The notes under the pieces were generated by a model that had not been told where the DNA came from, did no database searches, and worked only from the letters and a program-made list of their open reading frames with translations. A program made the translations under genes and the position numbers. Below, in pieces: positions 31,453 to 40,358 of a stretch of 45,662 nucleotides of DNA. Every line of letters begins with the position of its first letter. The stretch's first letter is position 1. Source of the DNA: an uncultured Bacillota bacterium (lineage in GTDB: Bacteria; Bacillota; Dehalobacteriia; UBA4068); contig CAKQQU010000005.1 of assembly GCA_934271085.1 (NCBI GenBank), positions 1 through 45,662 on the forward strand. Direction: 5' to 3'.

Positions 31453-31543
31453 AAGCAACGCGCTCCCTCCGCCGGTATTGTCCGGATCAGGTCAAAGGGT
31501 CGGGATATTATCCCCTCTCAGCCAAAGCGGCTCCCCTGTGCTT
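31453..31543 (-). ncRNA. TPP riboswitch (THI element)
   Basis: Read on the minus strand the region contains the conserved elements in order: GGGGAGCC, GGCTGAGAGG (the CUGAGA core), a variable hairpin, ACCCTTTGACCTGATCCGG, the segment ACAATACCGGCG, and GGAGGGA. P1 can close with AAGCA/TGCTT. This is the thiamine pyrophosphate aptamer. With the terminator just downstream, TPP should switch the thiXYZ operon off. The class call is firm from motif order; the OFF direction is inferred from the pairing. Confidence 0.95.
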
Positions 31544-31562
31544 GATATGCAATTTTGTTCAA

Positions 31563-31591
31563 ATTGTAGCGCAGCCGGAGATATAAGTCAA
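31563..31591 (-). promoter_or_regulatory. Sigma-A promoter of the TPP-riboswitch/thiXYZ operon
   Basis: On the minus strand TTGACT (31591-31586) and TACAAT (31568-31563) have a 17-base spacer. The start point falls about 12 bases before the aptamer. No terminator separates it from the polysaccharide deacetylase upstream. Confidence 0.82.
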
Positions 31592-31594
31592 GTT

Positions 31595-32362
31595 TTATTT
31601 GCTTCTTTGTACCCCGTTGTAGTCAATGTAGCAGTCGCCGTCCAGCAGCAATTCGCAAACAGGCACCGCTTCCAATCCCTTTTCCCGGAAACAATCCAGT
31701 ATTTGGGGAAGGGCCTCCGCAGTATGTAATCCGTTGTTATGAAAGAGTACGATATCGCCGGCCTGTATATCCTTGGTGACCCTTTGGCATATTTCATCCG
31801 CTTCCAGATCTTTCCAATCCAGGCTGTCTACGCTCCACTGGATACAGTCATAACCGCAGGCGTTTACCAGTTCCACAACTTTATTGTTGTAATCGCCAAA
31901 AGGCGGCCTGAAGAGTTTGGGCGTATAACCGGTGGTCTGTTGTATCAGTTCATAATTATCTTTAAGTTCCTGAAGTATCTCCCCATCGGAAAGCTGGCTG
32001 AAATGTGGATGAGTAGTGGAATGCATACCTATTTCATGCCCCCGCAGCGCTATTTCCCTTGCCAGCTGCGGATACTCCTCCAGCCAGATATTGACCAGAA
32101 AAAAGGTGGCTTTTACCTGGTACTCGTCCAGTATATTCAGCAGATCCGGGGTGTATTCAGCCCCCCAGCTGGCATCGAAGCTTATGGCTACCTGATCGTC
32201 ACAGGTAGCTACTTCGTAAATCGGCAGCAGCCTGGTTTGCGAGCTTACCTGGGAGATCAGATGATTGGGTTGCAGCAGCATGATTCCTGTGGCCAGTAAA
32301 CAAAGCAGCAGCAGGCCCGCAGCCAGCCGCAGCGTTTTTTTGCGTATTATTATGGTTTTCAT
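31595..32362 (-). CDS. Polysaccharide deacetylase (PdaB-like, NodB domain)
   Basis: The 255-residue protein has an N-terminal membrane anchor (about residues 13-30) and an extracytoplasmic NodB domain. Motif 1 is SFDASWG (first Asp present, with Ala in place of the second Asp of TFDD), motif 2 is HSTTHPHF, motif 3 is RPPFGDYN, and the C-terminal DIVLFHNN is also conserved. The variant motif 1 and the overall length are like PdaB and related sporulation deacetylases, but a cell-wall role outside sporulation is possible. The second ATG (32362) was chosen because GGAGGG has proper spacing only to it. Divergent from ruvC. Confidence 0.88.
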   Translation of the reverse strand: MKTIIIRKKTLRLAAGLLLLCLLATGIMLLQPNHLISQVSSQTRLLPIYEVATCDDQVAISFDASWGAEYTPDLLNILDEYQVKATFFLVNIWLEEYPQLAREIALRGHEIGMHSTTHPHFSQLSDGEILQELKDNYELIQQTTGYTPKLFRPPFGDYNNKVVELVNACGYDCIQWSVDSLDWKDLEADEICQRVTKDIQAGDIVLFHNNGLHTAEALPQILDCFREKGLEAVPVCELLLDGDCYIDYNGVQRSK

Positions 32363-32486
32363 ATTCATCCCTCCGCCAAATAACTATGCCGGATTTTGTG
32401 GAAAAATGCCGCTTGGGCCCGTTTTTGCAGGAAAACATACTTTGATGTAGAAATTTTACAAAATATTTTTAATTGCGGAGGATGGC

Positions 32487-32984
32487 GTGAAGATACTCGG
32501 TTTGGACCCTGGCAACGCAATAACCGGCTATGGGCTGATAACAGCAGAAAAGGGCGGTTACCACCTGGAAGAGTTCGGCGCTTTGCGCACCCCCGCCTCA
32601 ATGACCCAGGAAAAGCGTTTGCAGCTTCTTTATGATAAGCTCAATGAGCTTTTGCTGCGCATCAAGCCTGATCAGGTCGCTATCGAAGAGTTGTTTTTTA
32701 ACCGCAATATCACTACCGCTGTGCCTGTGGGTCAGGCGCGGGGAGTATTGCTGCTGGCCTGTGCTCAAAAGGGACTGCCTGTTGCCGAATACACCCCTTT
32801 GCAGGTAAAGCAGGCCTTGACCGGGTATGGCCGTGCCGAAAAAAAACAGATTCAGTATATGGTCTGCCGTTTGCTGCAAATGGACGCTCCCCCGAAAAAC
32901 GATGACGCCGCTGATGCTCTGGCTATAGCTATCACTCATGCCAATTATTATCGGGGAGCTATGTTGAGAGGAGCCGGAAAATGA
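32487..32984 (+). CDS. ruvC: Holliday junction resolvase RuvC
   Basis: This 165-residue endonuclease resolves Holliday junctions. The RNase-H-like active site is visible as Asp7 in LGLDPG, Glu in the IEELFF segment (about residue 67), and the C-terminal DDAADALAIAITH pair. It starts with GTG at 32487 behind GGAGGATGGC. Its stop overlaps the ruvA start (ATGATAG), so translation is coupled. It is the first gene of ruvCAB-queH-spoIID-queA-tgt. Confidence 0.97.
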   Translation: MKILGLDPGNAITGYGLITAEKGGYHLEEFGALRTPASMTQEKRLQLLYDKLNELLLRIKPDQVAIEELFFNRNITTAVPVGQARGVLLLACAQKGLPVAEYTPLQVKQALTGYGRAEKKQIQYMVCRLLQMDAPPKNDDAADALAIAITHANYYRGAMLRGAGK

Positions 32985-33583
32985 TAGCCTTTCTAAGAGG
33001 CAGAGTCGCCGCAATAGAAGATGAAGGTCTGGTTATTGAAACCGGAGGAGTAGGTCTGCTGGTGGGCGTGCCTATGACCAGGCTTGATCCCAGGCCGGAA
33101 ATCGGCGGGGAACTGATGCTCCATACCTATCTGCAAGTCAAGGAAGACGGCTGGCAGCTTTATGGCTTCAGCGACCGGGAGCAGCTTGCTGTATTCAAGA
33201 TGCTGCTTTCCATATCGGGCATCGGGGCCAAAACGGCGCTGGCAATTATTGACCGCTTGTCTGCCGCCAATATTGCCGGGGCTGTTGCTTCCGGGGATAC
33301 GGCGCCTTTAACATCTGTATCGGGTGTGGGTAAAAAAACTGCCGAACGGATAATCCTGGAGCTGAAGGATAAATTTGCCGGTTTGGGAATAAAGGCCGGC
33401 GTTCCTGCCCCGCAACCAAAAGAGCAGGCACTTAATGCAGATTTGCTCAGCGCCTTGAAGCAGCTGGGCTATACTGCCACCGAATCAAGAGCTTTCGCCA
33501 TGAAGGCGCAGGAAGCTCTCGGCAGCGGCGCGGACGAGGAATCGCTGCTGCGAGAGGCACTTCGGATAGCAATGCGTTCCTAA
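32981..33583 (+). CDS. ruvA: Holliday junction helicase subunit RuvA
   Basis: RuvA binds four-way junctions and loads RuvB. The 200 residues show the N-terminal OB domain (MIAFLRGRVAAIEDEGLVIETGGVGLLVGVP), the helix-hairpin-helix repeats LSISGIGAKTALAIIDRLS and LTSVSGVGKKTAERIILELKDK, and the C-terminal RuvB-binding domain DLLSALKQLGYTATESRAFA. Length is normal. Confidence 0.98.
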   Translation: MIAFLRGRVAAIEDEGLVIETGGVGLLVGVPMTRLDPRPEIGGELMLHTYLQVKEDGWQLYGFSDREQLAVFKMLLSISGIGAKTALAIIDRLSAANIAGAVASGDTAPLTSVSGVGKKTAERIILELKDKFAGLGIKAGVPAPQPKEQALNADLLSALKQLGYTATESRAFAMKAQEALGSGADEESLLREALRIAMRS

Positions 33584-33613
33584 AGGAATTTATACCGGCT
33601 GAAAGAGGCTTTT

Positions 33614-34648
33614 ATGGATAATCAACGTTTAACCAGTCCTGATCTGCTGTGGGAGGACAGCGGTGAGGCGGTCATCCGTCCCCGTTATTTTTCCGAATAT
33701 ATCGGCCAGGAACAGATAATCGATAATATCAAGGTATTTGTCAAAGCTGCTCAGGGCAGGGGAGAGGCCCTGGATCATGTGCTGCTTTACGGCCCGCCCG
33801 GCCTGGGTAAAACCACTCTTGCTGGTATTATTGCCAATGAGCTGGGGGTAAATATGCACGTTACCTCAGGCCCCGCCATTACTCGTCCCGGAGATCTGGC
33901 AGCCATCATCTCTGCTTTGGACGAGAAAGATATCCTTTTTATAGATGAAATACACCGTCTGAACCGCTATGTGGAGGAGGTTCTTTATCCTGCCATGGAG
34001 GATTTTTGTATCGATATCATGACCGGCAAGGGCCCCGGCGCCAAAAGCCTGCGTTTTTCCCTGCCGCCCTTTACCCTGATAGGCGCTACCACCCAGGCGG
34101 GGATGCTTTCGGCGCCTTTGCGGGATAGATTCGGCGTTATCTGCCGTATGGAATATTACGATCACAACCAGCTGCTGGCTATTATCCGCCGCTCGGCAAA
34201 GGTTTTTGATGTTAAAATAGACGAACAGGGAGCGGATCAGATCAGCCGGCGCAGCAGGGGAACCCCCCGTATCGCCAACCGTTTGCTGCGCCGCCTGCGT
34301 GACTTTGCGGAAGTGCAGGGCGACGGCATTATCACCGGGGAGATCGCCGACAGCGGCCTGAACAGTCTGGGCATAGACCAGCAGGGGCTGGACGAGGTGG
34401 ACCGCAAGGTGATGCTGGCCATGCTGGAAAAATATGACGGCGGCCCGGTAAGCGCGGAAAATATTGCCGCCAGCATTTCGGAAAGCCTGAACACCATAGA
34501 GGATGTGTGCGAACCCTATCTGATGAAGATAGGTTTTCTGCAGCGCACTCCCAGAGGAAGGGTAGCTACCCGTCTTGCCTGGGATTATTTTGATAAAAAG
34601 CCCCAGAAAGCTCAGCCTATGCCGGCTGACAGCGACAGTTTGTTTTAG
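33614..34648 (+). CDS. ruvB: Holliday junction helicase subunit RuvB
   Basis: This AAA+ motor drives branch migration. The 344 residues include the N-terminal LRPRYFSEYIGQ-like segment, Walker A GPPGLGKTTLA (near residue 58), Walker B ILFIDEIHRLNRYVEEVLYPAMEDF, sensor GATTQAGMLSAPLRDRFGV, and the winged-helix end GFLQRTPRGRVATRLAWDYF. Length is standard. It follows ruvA by 30 bases. Confidence 0.98.
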   Translation: MDNQRLTSPDLLWEDSGEAVIRPRYFSEYIGQEQIIDNIKVFVKAAQGRGEALDHVLLYGPPGLGKTTLAGIIANELGVNMHVTSGPAITRPGDLAAIISALDEKDILFIDEIHRLNRYVEEVLYPAMEDFCIDIMTGKGPGAKSLRFSLPPFTLIGATTQAGMLSAPLRDRFGVICRMEYYDHNQLLAIIRRSAKVFDVKIDEQGADQISRRSRGTPRIANRLLRRLRDFAEVQGDGIITGEIADSGLNSLGIDQQGLDEVDRKVMLAMLEKYDGGPVSAENIAASISESLNTIEDVCEPYLMKIGFLQRTPRGRVATRLAWDYFDKKPQKAQPMPADSDSLF

Positions 34649-34660
34649 CGGAGATATATC

Positions 34661-35215
34661 ATGAAATTATTGCTTCATTGCTGCTGCGGACCCTGCGCTA
34701 TGGGTTCCCTTCCCCAGTTTGAGGAAGCCGGCTATGAACCCTTCGGTTATTTTTATAATCCCAATATCCATCCTTATCAGGAGCATAAGGCGCGGCGTCA
34801 ATCCTTTGTGGCTTTAATGGAAGCCCGGGGCCTGCCTTATCTGGCACTGAAGGATTATCCCCTGGAACAATGGCTGGCCCAGGTGGCCGCAGAACCCTCG
34901 GCCCGCTGTACTTACTGCTATGAAAGCCGTCTGACCGCTGCTGCCGATTATGCGGCGGCTAACGGGTTTGGCTGTTATTCTACCACATTGCTGATAAGTC
35001 CTTATCAGAATCATGAGCTCATTCGCCGGCTGGGAGAACGCATCGGCTGGGAGCGGGGAGTGGAGTTTGCCTATATAGATCTGCGGCCCGGTTTTCGCAG
35101 CGGCCAGGAAGCCGCCAGGGAAGCAGGTCTGTATATGCAGAAGTATTGCGGCTGTATTTACAGTGAAAAAGAACGTTACTGCCATAAGAAAAAACCGAAA
35201 GGAGAAAAAGCATGA
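34661..35215 (+). CDS. queH: Epoxyqueuosine reductase QueH
   Basis: QueH performs the last step of queuosine synthesis, reducing epoxyqueuosine in tRNA, and is a non-homologous replacement for QueG. The 184-residue protein starts MKLLLHCCCGPCAMGS, with Cys7-Cys9 and Cys12, has CTYCYESRL in the middle and KYCGCIYSEKERY at the end; these cysteines form the 4Fe-4S and adjacent metal site of the family. Nearby queA and tgt support the call. It ends overlapping the next start (ATGA at 35212-35215). Confidence 0.93.
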   Translation: MKLLLHCCCGPCAMGSLPQFEEAGYEPFGYFYNPNIHPYQEHKARRQSFVALMEARGLPYLALKDYPLEQWLAQVAAEPSARCTYCYESRLTAAADYAAANGFGCYSTTLLISPYQNHELIRRLGERIGWERGVEFAYIDLRPGFRSGQEAAREAGLYMQKYCGCIYSEKERYCHKKKPKGEKA

Positions 35216-36621
35216 TGAAAAAAGGTGCGCGGATATGGGGAATACTGCTTTTGACTTTTGTCATGCTGCTTGCAGCAGTCCCGGCTCTGGCTGATGATTA
35301 TGAGGATCTGCCCGGTCAGGAAGTAAGGGTACTGCTTTCCGGGTCTTCTTCAGCGAATGAATATACTATTACCGTCGGCAATGGCAGCTATGATATTGTG
35401 TCCGCGGATCATCCTTCCAGAATACTTACAACGGTTTATGCCGGCGAGAAAATCATTTTCAAACTGGATGGCGCCGGTTCGTACAGTGTGGAGACCGATG
35501 ATTATTACAAAGAGAGCAGCAGTCCTTTTATGGCTGTGCCGGAGGATGCCGATGATTATTTTGTTTTCCGGGATTCTTCTTACAGGGGCTGCTTTAAGGC
35601 AATATACAGCGGCAGCTACTATTATGCGGTAAACCAGATAAATGTGGAACTTTATCTTTACGGCGTCGTAGGACGGGAGCTGGGATATGGGTATAATGAA
35701 GACGCAACCATGGCCCAGGCTGTAGCGGCCCGTTCCTATGCTCTGGCCAATTACAGTTCCGCCAACAAGTATTATGACCTTACTGCCACTACCTCTTCTC
35801 AGGTGTACGGCGGCAAGGGAGCGGAAACTGCCAAGATCATCAAGGCCGTGGATGATACCTGCGGTTATGTGCTGATGTATAAAGGCAATTATGTGCAGAC
35901 CTATTACAGTTCCAATATGGGAGGCTATACCGAGAATATCGAAAATGTCTGGGTCAGCGACGCTGTCCCTATCAAGGGCGTGCCTTCACCCCATGACGCT
36001 TGGGCCGGTAAGTACAGCAGCTATGGCGCATCCACCTATTCCTGGAGCGTGGAGTATACTCCGGAGCAGCTGGTGGCATTGGCCAATAAATATGCTAAAA
36101 CGGATATAGGCCAATATACCGGCATCAGTTATTCTGACACTTTGTCCGGGGTAAAAAGTGTTTCCGGACGGGCCATGACCCTTACTATCAGCGGCACGAA
36201 AGGCAGCGTCACCGCTACCAAGGATAATATCCGCAGCCTGCTTAATTTGAAAAGCACTTTAATAACTGTTACCGATAATACCAGCAGCAGGGTAGCCGGG
36301 TATGTGATGGGCAGCGACGGCAGGGCTATTGCTTTTTCATCATTGGATGATGTTTACGCTATTGCCGGCGGCAATGGTATTATGAAGGCCAATGGCAGTG
36401 AGAAAACCGTTTATGCAATTGGCGGCGACGGTATGGTATCCATAGATAAAAAAGGCGGTTCGGGAAATACCGTTACCATTCAGGGAAAAGGGTACGGACA
36501 TGGCGTTGGATTATCCCAGTTTGGCGCTATCGGCATGGGTGACGACGGATATAGCTGGGATGAGATCATCCGGCATTATTTTTGTACCGGCAATGATATC
36601 CGTCTTGAATGTACCTATTAG
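35212..36621 (+). CDS. SpoIID/LytB-domain protein
   Basis: The 469-residue exported protein has a signal peptide (about residues 1-28, cleaved after PALA), an N-terminal beta-rich region, and a SpoIID domain of the peptidoglycan lytic-transglycosylase family. That domain carries the signatures LYGVVGRELGYGYNEDATMAQAVAARSYAL, TSSQVYGG, YYSSNMGGYTENIENVW, and the final GKGYGHGVGLSQFGAIGMGDDGYSWDEIIRHYF. A related protein lies between ruvB and queA in many Clostridia. Whether it acts in spore engulfment or in cortex/vegetative wall remodelling cannot be told. Two tandem ATGs start the frame. Confidence 0.9.
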   Translation: MMKKGARIWGILLLTFVMLLAAVPALADDYEDLPGQEVRVLLSGSSSANEYTITVGNGSYDIVSADHPSRILTTVYAGEKIIFKLDGAGSYSVETDDYYKESSSPFMAVPEDADDYFVFRDSSYRGCFKAIYSGSYYYAVNQINVELYLYGVVGRELGYGYNEDATMAQAVAARSYALANYSSANKYYDLTATTSSQVYGGKGAETAKIIKAVDDTCGYVLMYKGNYVQTYYSSNMGGYTENIENVWVSDAVPIKGVPSPHDAWAGKYSSYGASTYSWSVEYTPEQLVALANKYAKTDIGQYTGISYSDTLSGVKSVSGRAMTLTISGTKGSVTATKDNIRSLLNLKSTLITVTDNTSSRVAGYVMGSDGRAIAFSSLDDVYAIAGGNGIMKANGSEKTVYAIGGDGMVSIDKKGGSGNTVTIQGKGYGHGVGLSQFGAIGMGDDGYSWDEIIRHYFCTGNDIRLECTY

Positions 36622-36695
36622 TACAAGAGATATTCCTATTGCAGTTATCCGATAAAACCGCGCTATTTTATAATAAATATATCCCGGGAGAAAAA

Positions 36696-37718
36696 ATGAG
36701 AGTAGAAGATTTTGATTATGATCTGCCGGAAGAATTGATTGCTCAGGACCCAATAGAGCCCCGCGATTCTTCCAGGCTGTTGATAATGGACAGAGCCACC
36801 GGCCGGCTGCAGCACAGCATCTTCAATCAGATAGGAAAAGAGCTGCATCCAGGTGATATGCTGGTTATAAATGATACCAAGGTACTGCCTGCCCGTCTTT
36901 TTGCCCGCCGCAAAAGCGGAGCCGGCATAGAACTGCTGCTTTTAAAGCAGGTAGAGCTGAATTGCTGGCAATGCCTGGTCAAACCAGGGCGCAAGGCGCT
37001 TCCGGGAGAGGAGTTGTTTTTTGCCTTGCCGGAGCTGACTGCCAGGGTGGAGGCCATCAGTGATGAGGGAACACGTATCATCCGCTTTTTCTCCCAAGGA
37101 GATTTTTATTCTGTACTGGATAAGCTGGGCACTATGCCCCTGCCCCCTTATATCAAAAAGCCTTTGGCCGATCAGGACCGTTATCAGCCGGTCTATGCCA
37201 GGGAGCGGGGCTCGGCCGCCGCGCCTACTGCCGGGTTGCATTTTACCGACAGGCTTATGCAGGAGCTGGCCGGGCAGGGAGTGCTTTTTACCAGAGTAAT
37301 GCTCCATGTGGGTCTGGGTACTTTCCGCCCGGTAAAGGTGGATACAGTAGAGGATCATCAGATGCACAGCGAGTTCTACCGGGTAACGCAGGAGGCGGCG
37401 GACGCAATCAATAAGGCCAGGGCTGCCGGAGGCCGCATCATTGCCGTAGGCACTACGGCAGTGCGCACCCTGGAAACAGTGGCTGCTGATGACGGAACAA
37501 TGAGCGCAGCCGAGGGCTGGACCCAGAAGTATATTTACCCCGGCTATAAATACAAGATAGTTGACGGCATGATAACTAATTTTCATCTGCCCAAAAGCAC
37601 TTTGATAATGCTGGTATCGGCCTTTGCCGGCAGGGAGAATGTGCTTAACGCCTATGAAGAAGCTATCAGGGAGCGCTACCGCTTTTTCAGCTTCGGCGAC
37701 GCCATGTTCATCCGTTAA
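36696..37718 (+). CDS. queA: S-adenosylmethionine:tRNA ribosyltransferase-isomerase QueA
   Basis: QueA converts preQ1 in tRNA to epoxyqueuosine using S-adenosylmethionine. From the ATG at 36696 it has 340 residues and starts MRVEDFDYDLPEELIAQDP, the family N-terminus. Further signatures are RDSSRLL, GDMLVINDTKVLPARL, SAAAPTAGLHFT, HVGLGTFRPV and HSEFYRV. The frame is open further upstream, but the conserved start and GGGAG ribosome binding site favour 36696. Confidence 0.97.
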   Translation: MRVEDFDYDLPEELIAQDPIEPRDSSRLLIMDRATGRLQHSIFNQIGKELHPGDMLVINDTKVLPARLFARRKSGAGIELLLLKQVELNCWQCLVKPGRKALPGEELFFALPELTARVEAISDEGTRIIRFFSQGDFYSVLDKLGTMPLPPYIKKPLADQDRYQPVYARERGSAAAPTAGLHFTDRLMQELAGQGVLFTRVMLHVGLGTFRPVKVDTVEDHQMHSEFYRVTQEAADAINKARAAGGRIIAVGTTAVRTLETVAADDGTMSAAEGWTQKYIYPGYKYKIVDGMITNFHLPKSTLIMLVSAFAGRENVLNAYEEAIRERYRFFSFGDAMFIR

Positions 37719-37755
37719 CATCTTTACACTTACCCCTAATAAATCAGGAGGGCAT

Positions 37756-38874
37756 ATGTCCAATTCACCCATATCTTTTGATCTGCAATACACCGATGAC
37801 CGTACTATGGCCAGAGCGGGCCTTCTGCATACTGCGCACGGAGATGTCATGACCCCGGTATTTATGCCGGTGGGTACCTGCGCCAGCGTCAAGACCATGT
37901 CGCCCCATGAGCTGAAGGAGGTAGGCGCTCAGATCATTCTCAGCAATACCTATCATCTTTATCTGCGTCCCGGCCATGAGCTGGTGGCAGAGGCGGGAGG
38001 GCTGCATTCCTTTATGAACTGGGATCGGCCCATTCTGACAGACAGCGGCGGTTTCCAGATATTTTCCCTGGCAGATCTGCGCAAGCTGACTGATGAGGGA
38101 GCCATGTTTGCTTCCCATATTGACGGCAGCCGTCATTTTTTCACTCCGGAAAAGGTGATGGATATAGAAATGGCTCTTTCTTCCGATATTGCCATGTGCT
38201 TTGACGAGTGTTCGCCCTATCCCGCGGAATACAGGCAGGTCTATAAGGCCATGGAACGCACCAAGGCCTGGGCCGAGCGCTGCCATTGCCATCATCACCA
38301 TCCTCAGCAGGGAGTTTTTGGTATAGTGCAGGGTGGTCTTTATAAAGAGCTGCGGCTGAAAAGCGCTGCGGATATCACTGCCCTGGATTTCCCCGGATAC
38401 GGCATAGGAGGGCTTTCCGTTGGCGAGCCCAAAGAACTGATGTATGAATGCCTGGATTATCTTACTCCGGTCATGCCGGAGCATAAGCCCAGGTATCTGA
38501 TGGGAGTAGGTTCTCCGGACTGTCTGGTGGAAGGCGTGACCCGGGGCGTGGATATGTTTGACTGCGTGCTGCCAACCCGCATCGCCCGTAACGGCACGGT
38601 GATGACCCCTGACGGCAAACTGGTGATCCGTAATGCGGAGTATGCCCATGATTTTCGGCCTTTGCAGGAGGATTGCGGCTGCTATGCCTGCCGCAATTTC
38701 AGCCGGGCCTATATCCGCCATTTACTTAAGGCAGGGGAGGTCCTGGGTATTCGCCTGACCACTATCCATAATCTGTATTACCTGTGCCATTTGATGGCAG
38801 ATATCCGCCAGGCTATTTTCGACGGCTGCTTCAGCGAGTTCCGGGCTGATTTCTGGAAACGCTATAAACTGTAA
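37756..38874 (+). CDS. tgt: Queuine tRNA-ribosyltransferase Tgt
   Basis: Tgt swaps guanine 34 of tRNA for preQ1. The 372 residues contain GTCASVKTMSPHEL, the substrate-binding TDSGGFQIFSL, the nucleophile segment FDCVLPTRIARNG (Asp of FDC), and the C-terminal zinc site CGCYAC...C with a His downstream (TTIHNLYYL). The ATG at 37756 follows GGAGGGCAT. It ends the operon; a strong terminator lies 51 bases on. Confidence 0.98.
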   Translation: MSNSPISFDLQYTDDRTMARAGLLHTAHGDVMTPVFMPVGTCASVKTMSPHELKEVGAQIILSNTYHLYLRPGHELVAEAGGLHSFMNWDRPILTDSGGFQIFSLADLRKLTDEGAMFASHIDGSRHFFTPEKVMDIEMALSSDIAMCFDECSPYPAEYRQVYKAMERTKAWAERCHCHHHHPQQGVFGIVQGGLYKELRLKSAADITALDFPGYGIGGLSVGEPKELMYECLDYLTPVMPEHKPRYLMGVGSPDCLVEGVTRGVDMFDCVLPTRIARNGTVMTPDGKLVIRNAEYAHDFRPLQEDCGCYACRNFSRAYIRHLLKAGEVLGIRLTTIHNLYYLCHLMADIRQAIFDGCFSEFRADFWKRYKL

Positions 38875-38925
38875 TTGCTGCCTGGTGCATGGATCATAGG
38901 GCTGCATGTTATATGGATAATAGCT

Positions 38926-38961
38926 AAGGAGCTGATGAACTATTTCATCAGCTCCTTTTTT
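38926..38961 (+). terminator. Terminator after tgt
   Basis: AAGGAGCTGATGAA (38926-38939) and TTCATCAGCTCCTT (38944-38957) form a perfect 14-bp stem; the last two bases belong to a T run extending to 38961. The stop codon of the convergent glycosyltransferase (TAG, 38942-38940) sits in the loop, so the same hairpin also marks that gene's end, although its T tract is poor in that direction. Confidence 0.9.
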
Positions 38962-40358
38962 CTGACTGCCATTTTTTGCTTCTGTTTACGGGTATCCACC
39001 AGCTTGATGATATTGGAGACGGTGCCTAAGACAGCGCCGCTTATCAGAAAGATCAGCCTGTTGTCCTGGCTGAAGATAGCCAGCGCCAGCAGGATCAGGG
39101 CAATGATACCGGTAACGCATTGGCCTATCAGTGCAGCAGTCCAGATGGCAGGCGGTTTTTTGCCCCAGCATTTTTCCGGCGGCTCAGCGGCTGTCTTTTC
39201 AATAGCGTCGGCGGCTTCTTCAGCTCCGCCGCAGCAACGGAAGCTGGCTGCCAGCACGGCGGCTTGCTCCCGGAAGCCGGACTGCGCCAGTAGCTGTTCA
39301 ACGCCGGCGCGGATAGCAGCGGGCTGGCTGTCCTTGAGCATTATGCCGGCTCCCAACTGACTGATGCGGTTTGCCACGCCCTGCTGCTCTTTGGTCAGGG
39401 GATACAGCAGCAGCGGCACGCCGCAGTACAGGCCCTCGCTGGCGCTGTTCATGCCGCAATGGGTAAGGAAAACATCGGCTGCCTGCAATACTGCCACCTG
39501 ATCCACGTTGGGGGCGACCTGAAAATTGGCAGGTAACTGACCCAGACTTTGTATATCCACCTGACATCCCACGGACATGATAACCTGATAGCGCGGGTCA
39601 TTGCCCAAAGCTGTAAGACAGTTGCGGTAAAAATCCAGCATGGCGTTATTGACTGTGCCCAGGGAAATGTAGATCAGGTTTTTGTCAGGCTCCTTGTGTA
39701 CCTGGGATACGGCAGGACGCAGCAGCGGCCCCACAAAATGATAATGCCGGGAGAAGCTTTCGGCACAGGGCTGGAATTCCGGGGAGGTGTAGACAATAGT
39801 GTTTGTATAATTATCATTACTGATAATATCCAAAATGCCTCTGCAGTGATAGCCCTTATCCCGCAGCTTTTGCAGACTGCGGTTGATGGCAGGCATATCC
39901 CCCAGCATTTGCAGCATATTGCCGGGGCCTTGCTTCATCACTCTGGCGGAGTATTGATTAAAGGCGAAGGTTGTAGTGGAGCACATATAGGGGATATTCA
40001 GCTTTTGCGCTATCAGCTTGCCCCAGTAAGCCATGGAATCAGCCACTATGATATCCGGTTTGTAGCTGGCCATTTCCCGGCAGATCCACTGATCTATCGC
40101 CAGGGTGGTGTCCACTATCAGATTGGCGGCAAATTTCAGATCAGTAGCTACTTTGGCTCCCGCGGACGGGGGCATCTGCTTTCCCTCATCCAGATCGATG
40201 CTGACAAATTTCGCTCCCGCTGTTTCCACCTTTTCCCGGAACTGCTCTGTGGTATAGTAACGCACCTGATGTCCCCGCCGGTTCAGCTCTTCAATTACAG
40301 CCAGGGTAGGGTTGGTATGCCCATGGGCAGGTATGCAGAAAAAAGCTATCTTACTCAT
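38940..40358 (-). CDS. MGT-family (YjiC-like) UDP-glycosyltransferase with C-terminal membrane anchor
   Basis: This 472-residue GT-B enzyme is of the macrolide glycosyltransferase / YjiC family. The N-terminal acceptor domain begins KIAFFCIPAHGHTNPTLAVIEELNRRGHQVRYYT. The donor-binding motif is VFLTHCGMNSASEGLYCGVPLLLYPLTKEQ (about residues 320-350). After about residue 395 it has an unusual tail with two hydrophobic helices (IWTAALIGQCVTGIIALILLALAIF and LIFLISGAVLGTVSNIIKLV) and a basic end, implying membrane anchoring. Ordinary family members stop near residue 400. The acceptor is unknown; a lipid is plausible. The start ATG at 40358 overlaps the AbrB-like gene stop by eight bases. Confidence 0.88.
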   Translation of the reverse strand: MSKIAFFCIPAHGHTNPTLAVIEELNRRGHQVRYYTTEQFREKVETAGAKFVSIDLDEGKQMPPSAGAKVATDLKFAANLIVDTTLAIDQWICREMASYKPDIIVADSMAYWGKLIAQKLNIPYMCSTTTFAFNQYSARVMKQGPGNMLQMLGDMPAINRSLQKLRDKGYHCRGILDIISNDNYTNTIVYTSPEFQPCAESFSRHYHFVGPLLRPAVSQVHKEPDKNLIYISLGTVNNAMLDFYRNCLTALGNDPRYQVIMSVGCQVDIQSLGQLPANFQVAPNVDQVAVLQAADVFLTHCGMNSASEGLYCGVPLLLYPLTKEQQGVANRISQLGAGIMLKDSQPAAIRAGVEQLLAQSGFREQAAVLAASFRCCGGAEEAADAIEKTAAEPPEKCWGKKPPAIWTAALIGQCVTGIIALILLALAIFSQDNRLIFLISGAVLGTVSNIIKLVDTRKQKQKMAVRKKELMK

